From Chloroflexota bacterium (lineage in GTDB: Bacteria; Chloroflexota; UBA11872), in NCBI GenBank assembly GCA_028875175.1, contig JAPPFO010000130.1, positions 1-5,701 of the forward strand: a DNA stretch of 5,701 nt, read 5' to 3'. Every line of letters begins with the position of its first letter. Position 1 is the stretch's first letter. The notes under the pieces are model-generated. The model was given only the letters and a program-made list of their open reading frames with translations, searched no databases and was not told the origin of the DNA. Position numbers and translations under genes: made by a program. This document shows positions 1-5,701 of the stretch, piece after piece.

Positions 1-109
1 GGTGCCGCAGGCTGAACGGAATGAGCACGGCCGAGATGAACAGGAAGGCATAGCGCGTGATCACGCTGGTCAGCAAGCGCCGCGCCAGTTCGCCCAGCAA
101 CACCATCAC
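1..109 (-). CDS. N-terminal fragment of an unidentified, probably membrane-associated protein (cut by window edge)
   Basis: Read on the minus strand, the first 36 codons are open to the window edge. They begin GTG-ATG-GTG and give MMVLLGELARRLLTSV, followed by ITRYAFLFISAVLIPFSLRH. This is a short amphipathic, basic stretch and then a hydrophobic run (about residues 20-33) that could be a first membrane segment or a buried helix. The start is supported by a GGAGG on the same strand, 9 nt before the GTG at 109-107 and 12 nt before the ATG at 106-104, so the GTG is slightly preferred. Too little is present to name a family. The gene runs divergently from the VOC-like remnant at 214-375. That this is a real gene rests on the ribosome site plus plausible composition; no homology is recognised. 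Confidence 0.5.
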   Translation of the reverse strand, partial: MMVLLGELARRLLTSVITRYAFLFISAVLIPFSLRH

Positions 110-118
110 AGGCGGTGA

Positions 119-123
119 CCTCC
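119..123 (-). promoter_or_regulatory. Shine-Dalgarno site for the left-edge gene
   Basis: The plus-strand CCTCC reads GGAGG on the minus strand, 9 nt from a GTG and 12 nt from an ATG in the same frame. It is the clearest ribosome binding site in the window and is the main support for a gene start at 109 or 106. Most other genes here lack an obvious site. Confidence 0.5.
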
Positions 124-213
124 GAGCCGGCTGAACCAGTGTACGGAGCTTGCCTCCTTGAGACGCAGCTCTCAGCGTTCCGGCTTCCGCCCCCGAAAAC
201 CCTGAAGATCTCG

Positions 214-375
214 ATGTCGCGACCCATCCGCTTCGAGATCCTGGCACCGGATTCCGCGGCACTGGCCTCGCTCGATCAGGACGGCTTCAACTGGACGATT
301 ACCAGGTGGGACGGCCCGGTCGACGACTGGCTGGTTGCAACCGGCGACGACGCCGAGTTCAATGCTCGTGTCTAG
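214..375 (+). pseudogene. Truncated glyoxalase/VOC-like remnant (53 residues)
   Basis: From the ATG at 214 the frame reads MSRPIRFEILAPDSAAL, then a segment containing FNWTITRWDGPVDDWL and VATGDD, and stops at 373-375. Small VOC-superfamily proteins commonly begin with a strand ending in FEI, then a DDPERA..FY..VFGW helix, then a strand like T+WDGP.DYWL and a TG.DD turn. The fragment follows that order with matching spacing. However, the usual FY and GW positions have drifted (SL and NW), and the remaining half or more of the roughly 120-residue fold is absent. Beyond the stop lies the end of the oppositely oriented lipoprotein gene, so the missing part is not merely frameshifted nearby. The frame is open upstream to 115, but those residues do not look like family sequence. 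It could instead be a small unrelated ORF. Confidence 0.4.
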
Positions 376-1220
376 GGATTGAACTCCAGGTACTGACCCT
401 GGACCCAATTGCCGTCCTCGAGCTCGTACCAGACCGCGCCTTCGGCCTCGACGGTCTGACCGGTCAGCACCAATTCCTCTCCCTGCAAGGCGACGTACTG
501 AACAGCGCCATCGGTCACGCTCGGTGCGTCACGCACGTTCAGGCCGATCTCGGGAAGCACTACGCCGATGGCTGCGGCTGCCGCCTCTGGCGTAGCCTCT
601 GGCGTGGCTTCCGGCGCGGCCTCTGAAACTCGCTCGCTGATCTCCAGGTACTGGCCCTGCACCCAATTGCCGTCCGCCAACCCGTACCACACGATGCCGT
701 CAAGCTCGGTCGTCTCGCCCGTTAGCTCCAGTTCTTCGTCCTGCAACGCCACGTATTGGATCGCACCTTCGTCAACACTCGGCGCGTCGCGCACATTCAG
801 GCCCACCTCCGGCAAGACCACGCCGACTAGCGTGACCGCTGGTGCTTCTGGTGTGGACTCCGGCTCCCCTGTAGGCGTCGGCGTGGGCGGAGGCGTTGCC
901 GGGGCCGCGGACGGGGTAACGGGTCGCGGCACGGGCTGAGCCGTGGGCGTCGGCGCCGGCGTCGCCGTGGGTGTCGGCGCGGGCGTGGCCGTGGGAATGG
1001 GCGCGGGACTTGGTGACATGGCCGGAGCCGTAATCGGCGGCACGGGCGTTGCCGCCGGTGTCGGCGTCGCCTCGGGCTCCGCCTCGCCGCACGCCGCCAG
1101 CGCCACGGTCGTGATGCTTCCGATCAGCACAGCGGCGGCCCAAGTCCGACGTCCAGAATCCGTCCAAGCGCTGAACATGCGGCTCAAGTAGGCTCTCATT
1201 CCCGGCATGTTCGCTAGCAC
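372..1220 (-). CDS. Predicted lipoprotein with Thr/Pro/Ala-rich stalk and two C-terminal SH3b domains
   Basis: The 282-codon frame begins at GTG 1220. In-frame ATGs at residues 5, 8 and 15 are alternatives, and none has a clear ribosome site. From Met15 the protein shows a classic lipoprotein signal: a basic n-region with RR at 24-25, a hydrophobic stretch (about 26-41) and the lipobox LAAC with Cys44 as predicted lipidated residue. Residues 45-128 are a low-complexity stalk of TP, AP and PTPT units. Two SH3b-type modules follow, at about 130-195 and 218-282, each with GLNVRDAPSV, YVALQ.EEL, a VWY strand and a closing GNWVQGQYLE. They are separated by an acidic PEATPEATPEA linker. The family expectation is a cell-surface anchored protein whose SH3b domains bind cell-wall or other extracellular ligands; the ligand here is unknown. 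No catalytic domain is present. Its stop overlaps that of the convergent VOC-like remnant. Confidence 0.85.
   Translation of the reverse strand: MLANMPGMRAYLSRMFSAWTDSGRRTWAAAVLIGSITTVALAACGEAEPEATPTPAATPVPPITAPAMSPSPAPIPTATPAPTPTATPAPTPTAQPVPRPVTPSAAPATPPPTPTPTGEPESTPEAPAVTLVGVVLPEVGLNVRDAPSVDEGAIQYVALQDEELELTGETTELDGIVWYGLADGNWVQGQYLEISERVSEAAPEATPEATPEAAAAAIGVVLPEIGLNVRDAPSVTDGAVQYVALQGEELVLTGQTVEAEGAVWYELEDGNWVQGQYLEFNP
381..557 (-). repeat. SH3b module copy 2 of an internal duplication
   Basis: This encodes residues 222-280 of the lipoprotein. Aligned without gaps to the copy at 639-815, 45 of 59 residues are identical by my count. Differences are mostly in exposed or conservative positions, such as V/I, D/E and E/Q. 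Confidence 0.8.
639..815 (-). repeat. SH3b module copy 1 of an internal duplication
   Basis: This encodes residues 136-194 of the lipoprotein and is the partner of the copy at 381-557. The closing motif GNWVQGQYLE and the opening GLNVRDAPSV are identical in both copies, which points to an intragenic duplication. Confidence 0.8.
940..1011 (-). repeat. Three imperfect 24-bp tandem repeats in the lipoprotein stalk
   Basis: On the plus strand three 24-bp units start at 940, 964 and 988, each opening with GCCGTGGG and containing GGGCG or GGCGC steps. On the coding strand they encode eight-residue TATPAPTP-like units. The unit is a multiple of three, so gain or loss of copies would alter stalk length without shifting the frame. 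The third copy is the most diverged. Confidence 0.65.
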
Positions 1221-1298
1221 CGTACCGAGTGTGGCTACTTGCGTCCAGTGAATCTCGGTTTACAGGAGGGGTATTGGGTTCAGCCGGTGGATTGCCCC

Positions 1299-1303
1299 GG
1301 GGA
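1299..1303 (+). promoter_or_regulatory. Weak Shine-Dalgarno-like GGGGA before the DUF4287/SRPBCC gene
   Basis: GGGGA lies 7 nt before the ATG at 1311. The codon immediately upstream in frame is a TAG stop (1305-1307), so the ATG cannot be extended. A better-looking AGGAGGGG at 1264-1271 is about 40 nt too far away to serve this start. Confidence 0.35.
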
Positions 1304-1310
1304 CTAGGCC

Positions 1311-1853
1311 ATGACAAAACCGACGATCAGCGACTCCGCCGTCCACGCCAAGACAGGCCGACGCTGGGATGAGTGGTTCAACCTCCTGGACTCGGAGGGG
1401 GCCGCCGCCTTGGCACATCGTGAGATTGCTATCCGCCTGCGGAAACGGCACGGCCTGTCCGGCTGGTGGAGCCAGATGGTCACCGTGGCCTACGAGCAAG
1501 CCCGTGGCCGCCGCGAAGTCCACCAGACCTCGCGCGGCTATCAGGTCGGCGTGAGCAAGACCTTGCCCGTATCCGTCGACGTGCCTTTTACGGCCTGGGA
1601 GGACGAGGCGTCCCGCCAGCGCTGGCTCGGCGACGAACCCATCACCATCCGCCGCGCCACCCGCCCCAAGTCCATGCGTATCACCTGGAGCGACGACCAG
1701 ACCAACCTGGACGTCAGCTTCTGGGACAAAGGCCCCGCCAAGAGCACCGTCCAGGTCCAACACTCCAGGCTCGCCGACCGCAAGGATGTCGAGTCCAAGC
1801 GAACCTTCTGGCGATCCGCCCTGGCGCGCCTGGCGGACGAGATCGAGTCCTAA
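1311..1853 (+). CDS. Two-domain protein: DUF4287-like helical domain plus SRPBCC/AHSA1-like domain
   Basis: The 180-residue protein begins at an ATG directly preceded by an in-frame stop, so the start is well fixed. Residues about 10-70 carry TGRRWDEWFNLLD, AHREIAIRL, KRHGL, GWWSQMVTVAYEQARG and a final HQ. This resembles the short helical DUF4287 type, in which an aromatic-rich helix pair follows an H-x-EI motif. Residues about 76-178 read VSKTLPVSVDVPFTAW, RWLGD, IRRATRPKSMRITW, VQVQHSRL and a long C-terminal helix. That order of strands and helices matches SRPBCC/AHSA1-like (START-fold) proteins, which form a ligand pocket. No signal peptide or membrane segment is seen. Related two-domain proteins are generally annotated as hypothetical, so ligand and role are unknown. 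It is transcribed divergently from the lipoprotein gene, across a 90-bp gap. Confidence 0.8.
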   Translation: MTKPTISDSAVHAKTGRRWDEWFNLLDSEGAAALAHREIAIRLRKRHGLSGWWSQMVTVAYEQARGRREVHQTSRGYQVGVSKTLPVSVDVPFTAWEDEASRQRWLGDEPITIRRATRPKSMRITWSDDQTNLDVSFWDKGPAKSTVQVQHSRLADRKDVESKRTFWRSALARLADEIES

Positions 1854-1857
1854 CGTC

Positions 1858-1925
1858 CAACCGGAACCACCGCACTCGCCCACTCACTCGCTACGGCGCG
1901 GTGTAGACCGCAGGCGCTCCGGTTG
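1858..1925. repeat. Nested inverted repeat after the SRPBCC gene stop
   Basis: CAACCGGA (1858-1865) is the exact reverse complement of TCCGGTTG (1918-1925). Inside it, CACCGC (1868-1873) matches GCGGTG (1898-1903). The outer arm begins five bases after the stop codon at 1851-1853, and its right arm overlaps the TTGACA box of the next promoter. It has no T-run, so it is not a standard terminator. Short arms in GC-rich DNA can arise by chance. Confidence 0.3.
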
Positions 1926-1952
1926 ACACGCAAGCGGCCCGTTGGCTGTACT
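1923..1952 (+). promoter_or_regulatory. Candidate sigma70-type promoter for the isomerase gene
   Basis: A perfect TTGACA (1923-1928) is followed after 18 bp by TGTACT (1947-1952), which matches four of six bases of the TATAAT consensus. Transcription would begin near 1959, about 20 nt before the ATG at 1981. That makes the ATG the better start and argues against the in-frame TTG at 1942, which would lie inside the promoter. Confidence 0.45.
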
Positions 1953-1980
1953 GCGAGGCGCTTGGTCCCCGGATCCGCCC

Positions 1981-2799
1981 ATGCCCATCCAACTCGGCGG
2001 CCACATCTTCTCCACCCCGCACCTGAAGCTCGAAGAGTCCGTCCGCGTCTGGCGCGCGCTGGGCATCTCCGTCATGGATCTGGGCAATGGCGCCGACCTC
2101 GTTCCCGATGTCGTCGGTGCGAATCCCGAACGCGAAGCCGAGCGCGTCAGTGCCATCGGCGAGCGCCACGGCATGCGCTTCTACGACGCCTTCCCCCAGG
2201 CCACTGACAAGCACATCACCAACACGCCCGACGAGCAGGAATACGCCCACCAGCGCCAGGTCTACGCCGGCTGGATCGACTTCGCCGCCGAGGTCGGGCT
2301 GGACGGCATCACGCTCAGTCCCGGCAAGTACTGGCCAGGCCTGGACGCCGAAACCGCCTTCGCGCGCGGCCGCGACCAACTGGTCCCCCTGGCCGAACAC
2401 GCCGCCGCGCGCGGGATCCGCCTACGCATAGAGCCGCACGTGGAAAGCGTTACCTGGAGCCCAGAGCTCGCCCTGCGCATGCTGGACGAAGTCCCGGGGC
2501 TGTCGCTCACCGTCGATCACTCCCACTTCGTATTTCACGGCATGACCTACGAACAGATCGCCGTGATGCACCCCCACGGCACCCACTGGCACGCCCGCCA
2601 GGCGGCCCTCGGGAAGTTGCAAACTGGTTTCGACGACGGCGAGATCGACTTCGCCCGCATCGTCAGCGACCTCAAGGCCGCGGACTACGACGGAATCATC
2701 GCCCTCGAGGTCGTCCACGTCGGCTGGCTGTCCCTGGACGGCCAGGACGTGCTGAGCGAGACGGTTCGGCTGCGCGATCAGCTGCTTGATCTGCTCTAG
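1981..2799 (+). CDS. Sugar phosphate isomerase/epimerase, xylose-isomerase-like TIM barrel
   Basis: The 272-residue protein matches the AP-endonuclease-2/xylose-isomerase-like TIM barrel group in length and in its ordered metal-site motifs: RIEPHVES (Glu151), LTVDHSHF (Asp179, His182), HWHARQA (His202, His204, Arg206) and IALEVVH (Glu243). Glu, Asp, His and Glu at barrel strand ends normally bind a divalent metal that catalyses aldose-ketose isomerisation or epimerisation. Earlier landmarks are GISVMDLG after the first helix and GLDGITLSPGKYWPG before the metal region. No signal peptide is visible, so it is probably cytoplasmic. The ATG at 1981 is preferred because family-like sequence starts there and a candidate promoter lies just upstream; the frame is open back to a TTG at 1942. 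There is no clear ribosome site. The substrate cannot be read from sequence, and neighbouring genes give no pathway hint. Confidence 0.85.
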   Translation: MPIQLGGHIFSTPHLKLEESVRVWRALGISVMDLGNGADLVPDVVGANPEREAERVSAIGERHGMRFYDAFPQATDKHITNTPDEQEYAHQRQVYAGWIDFAAEVGLDGITLSPGKYWPGLDAETAFARGRDQLVPLAEHAAARGIRLRIEPHVESVTWSPELALRMLDEVPGLSLTVDHSHFVFHGMTYEQIAVMHPHGTHWHARQAALGKLQTGFDDGEIDFARIVSDLKAADYDGIIALEVVHVGWLSLDGQDVLSETVRLRDQLLDLL

Positions 2800-2833
2800 T
2801 CAGGCGAATCTCGGCCGTCTTGCCTTGTGCAAA

Positions 2834-2853
2834 CGTTGGCGGCAGCGCCAACG
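2834..2853. other. Perfect 8-bp hairpin between the isomerase and DUF255 genes
   Basis: CGTTGGCG (2834-2841), loop GCAG and CGCCAACG (2846-2853) form a GC-rich stem 35 bp after the isomerase stop. No T-tract follows, so it is at best a weak intrinsic terminator on the plus strand. It may equally be a protein-binding palindrome, because its left arm contains the candidate -35 box of the next gene. Confidence 0.4.
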
Positions 2854-2864
2854 ACCCTCACAAT
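2836..2864 (+). promoter_or_regulatory. Weak candidate promoter for the DUF255 gene
   Basis: TTGGCG (2836-2841) and CACAAT (2859-2864) are 17 bp apart, and each matches four of six consensus bases. A start of transcription near 2871 would leave about 27 nt before the ATG at 2898. The -35 element sits in the left arm of the hairpin at 2834-2853. A second TTGACG at 2872-2877 is too close to the ATG to be a -35 box. Confidence 0.25.
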
Positions 2865-2897
2865 TGAGCACTTGACGCACCTCGCGATCGTCACCTG

Positions 2898-3899
<1,002 letters not shown>

Positions 3900-3908
3900 G
3901 TCCGCGAC

Positions 3909-4931
3909 GTGCTGGGCGCCGACGCCGATCTCGTGGCGGCCACCTACGACGTCTCCGCCGGCGGCAACTGGGAAGGCGTCAACGTCCTGCGCCGCCTGAA
4001 GGACCTGGACGTGCTGGCCTACCAGCACGACGCGAGTGTTGAAGACATCCAGGCCGCCGCGGACCGTGCGCTCCCGCGCCTGTTCGAACGCCGTGCGGAT
4101 CGGGTCCGCCCGGGTCTCGACGACAAGATCATCACCGCCTGGAACGGCCTCATGATCGCCGCCTTCGCCGAGGCGGGGCGCGCATTGGAGCGCGACGATT
4201 ACACAGCCGTTGCGATGGCCGCCGCCGACTTCTGCTGCACTGAACTCTGGCGCGACATGAACCGGCTCGCGCGCACCTGGAAGGACGGCCGCGCCCGCTT
4301 CAACGCCTACTTGGAAGACTACGCCTGCTTGGCCGAAGGGCTGCTGGAGCTCTACCAGACCACCTTCGACGACCGTTGGTTCATTGCGGCGCGCGAACTC
4401 TCCGACGCCATGCTCCAGCACTTCCAGGATCCCGAGGGCGGATTCTTCGACACCAGCAACGACCACGAAACCCTTGTCACCCGTCCCAAGAACGTGCAGG
4501 ACAACGCCACGCCCTCCGGTGGCTCCATGGCAATCACCGTGCTCGGTCGCATGCATGCCTTGACCGGCGAGGCCCGCTACCTGGAAGCCGCCGAGCGGGC
4601 GCTGTCTGCCGTAGGCCCGGGCGCGGCCAGCTACCCCACGGCCTTCGCCCAGTGGTTCAGCGCCGCCGACTTTCTCGTGGGCGAGCCCGCCGGAATCGCC
4701 GTAGTCGGCGATGGGTCGGAACGCGACGACCTGCTCGGCGTCGTTCGCGAGACCTACCGGCCCCGCACGGTGGTAGCCACTGCCCTCGACGGCGATGGCG
4801 CCGGAATCCCGCTGCTCCAAGGCCGCCAGTCGCTCGATGGCCGCGCCGCCGCTTTCGTCTGCCACGGATTCGTATGCAAGCTGCCGACCTCTGATCCCAG
4901 GGTGGTTCGGCAGCTCCTGGCCGCGGACTGA
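3909..4931 (+). CDS. C-terminal piece of the DUF255 protein: remainder of the (alpha/alpha)6 barrel
   Basis: This is the same frame as the N-terminal piece. GTG 3909 is only the first possible start after the TAA and has no ribosome site, so independent translation is doubtful. Family blocks are intact: DDKIITAWNGLMIAAFAEAG (residues 408-427 of the joined protein), ARFNAYLEDYACLAEGLLEL, GGFFDTSND, TRPKNVQDNATPSGGSMA (about 528-545) and a final AFVCHGFVCKLPTSDP. The last block is the cysteine-containing C-terminus usual in this family. Codon choice matches the upstream half, so there is no sign of a separate origin or longer decay. Confidence 0.6.
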   Translation: MLGADADLVAATYDVSAGGNWEGVNVLRRLKDLDVLAYQHDASVEDIQAAADRALPRLFERRADRVRPGLDDKIITAWNGLMIAAFAEAGRALERDDYTAVAMAAADFCCTELWRDMNRLARTWKDGRARFNAYLEDYACLAEGLLELYQTTFDDRWFIAARELSDAMLQHFQDPEGGFFDTSNDHETLVTRPKNVQDNATPSGGSMAITVLGRMHALTGEARYLEAAERALSAVGPGAASYPTAFAQWFSAADFLVGEPAGIAVVGDGSERDDLLGVVRETYRPRTVVATALDGDGAGIPLLQGRQSLDGRAAAFVCHGFVCKLPTSDPRVVRQLLAAD

Positions 4932-4996
4932 CGCGAGCCCCGCCGTTGTGCAATTCTTGTGTCGAGGGTCTCGCACGGTGACTGGCTGACGGCTCC

Positions 4997-5701
4997 ATGG
5001 ATGTTCTACGCATAACGCCCCGCGGCTTCTGCCATGGCGTGGTCGACGCGATTCGCCTCGCCAACGAGGCCGGATCCCAGCACCAGGGCCCCGTCTACAT
5101 GCTCGGCTACCTGGTCCACAACGCGCACGTAGTGAACGAACTTGCTGAGAACGGCGTGCAACTGGTCGACTTTGATGACCGCATGGCCGGCCTGGATCAG
5201 ATCCAGCACGGCACCGTAATCCTCACCGCCCACGGCGTCTCGCCCGCCGTCAAGCAGCGCGCCATCGACAAGGGCCTCACCGTCATTGACGCCACCTGTT
5301 CCGACGTCTACATCACCCACGATCTGATCATTGACTTGACCTCCCGCGGCTACGAGATCATCTACGTCGGCAAGCGCGGCCATCCCGAACCCGACGGCGC
5401 CATCGGCGAAGCCCCCGGCCACGTCCATCTGGTATCCACGCCCGAGGACGTCAAGGCGCTGGACCTCGACAATGACCTCCTCGCCGTCACCACCCAGACC
5501 ACCCTCAGCATTTGGGACACGCAGGACGTCATCGACGCGGTCGTTGCCAAATACCCCCATGTCGAAGTCCACAACGACATTTGTCTGGCGACCCAGGACC
5601 GCCAGGAAGCTGCCGTGCAGGCTGCCGAGGTCTGCGATCTGGTCATCGTCGTCGGCAGCGATCGCAGCTCCAACTCCCATCGGCTCGTCGAGGTCGTTCG
5701 C
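4997..5701 (+). CDS. ispH: 4-hydroxy-3-methylbut-2-enyl diphosphate reductase, C-terminus cut by window edge
   Basis: IspH is the last enzyme of the MEP pathway. It reduces HMBPP to IPP and DMAPP in the cytoplasm with a [4Fe-4S] cluster. The open frame gives 235 codons to the window end. All three cluster cysteines are present: Cys12 in PRGFCHGVVDA, Cys101 in IDATCSDV and Cys196 in NDICLATQDRQE. Substrate-pocket residues are also seen: His41 (LVHNAHVV), His79 (TAHGVSP), His129 and Glu131 (GHPEPDG), the Thr pair in TTQTTLS, and SSNSHRL near residue 224. The opening LRITPRGFCHGVVDAI and GHPEPDGAIG are of the Bacillus-like subtype. About 50-70 C-terminal residues, including the last conserved serine, lie outside. 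The ATG at 4997 matches the family start; an in-frame stop sits at 4979-4981. No ribosome site is evident. It lies 65 bp after the DUF255 gene. Confidence 0.93.
   Translation, partial: MDVLRITPRGFCHGVVDAIRLANEAGSQHQGPVYMLGYLVHNAHVVNELAENGVQLVDFDDRMAGLDQIQHGTVILTAHGVSPAVKQRAIDKGLTVIDATCSDVYITHDLIIDLTSRGYEIIYVGKRGHPEPDGAIGEAPGHVHLVSTPEDVKALDLDNDLLAVTTQTTLSIWDTQDVIDAVVAKYPHVEVHNDICLATQDRQEAAVQAAEVCDLVIVVGSDRSSNSHRLVEVVR

Noticed and set aside
1264..1271. AGGAGGGG as a strong ribosome binding site
   Set aside because: It is about 40 nt before the ATG at 1311. The nearby TTG at 1274 opens a different frame that ends after a short, featureless run, so no gene start is supported.
1260..1883. A 207-codon minus-strand frame opposite the DUF4287/SRPBCC gene
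   Set aside because: The plus-strand frame carries recognisable domain motifs and a fixed start; the antisense frame shows only GC-bias composition.
4963..4973. CGAG-GGT-CTCG as a terminator between the DUF255 gene and ispH
   Set aside because: The stem is only four base pairs and has no T-run after it, which is well within chance for this base composition.
5006..5680. A 224-codon minus-strand frame opposite ispH
   Set aside because: The plus strand encodes all three IspH cysteine motifs without interruption, so the antisense frame is a shadow.

Overview
The window is GC-rich DNA, judged by eye from the bases and from the strong G/C preference at third codon positions. It most resembles a bacterial chromosome. 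The best taxonomic hints are a lipoprotein with a long Thr-Pro-Ala stalk and SH3b modules, a style common in Chloroflexota, and an IspH of the Bacillus-like subtype. Chloroflexota is a tentative guess; another GC-rich phylum is possible.

Left part (1-1220): the left edge cuts a minus-strand gene whose first 36 codons look like the start of a membrane-associated protein, with a good GGAGG ribosome site. Next is a short plus-strand ORF (214-375) resembling only the N-terminal strand and helix of a glyoxalase/VOC protein, probably a gene remnant. It meets tail to tail a minus-strand lipoprotein gene (372-1220) carrying a signal peptide with lipobox, a low-complexity stalk and two near-duplicate SH3b domains. 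The two stop codons share one CTAG.

Right part (1311-5701): four plus-strand genes follow with gaps of 127, 98 and 65 bp. They are a two-domain protein (DUF4287-like helical part plus SRPBCC/AHSA1-like part), a sugar phosphate isomerase/epimerase TIM barrel with its metal ligands, a long YyaL/DUF255 thioredoxin-domain protein interrupted by one in-frame TAA, and ispH of the MEP isoprenoid pathway, cut by the right edge. Candidate promoters lie before the isomerase and before the DUF255 gene. Nothing in the sequence ties the four genes to one pathway; they look like mixed housekeeping and metabolic genes.

I see no mobile element, CRISPR array, tRNA or rRNA, and no convincing new multi-gene system. 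The strongest anomaly is the single nonsense codon in an otherwise intact 677-residue DUF255 frame. The next are the truncated VOC-like remnant and the internally duplicated SH3b lipoprotein.
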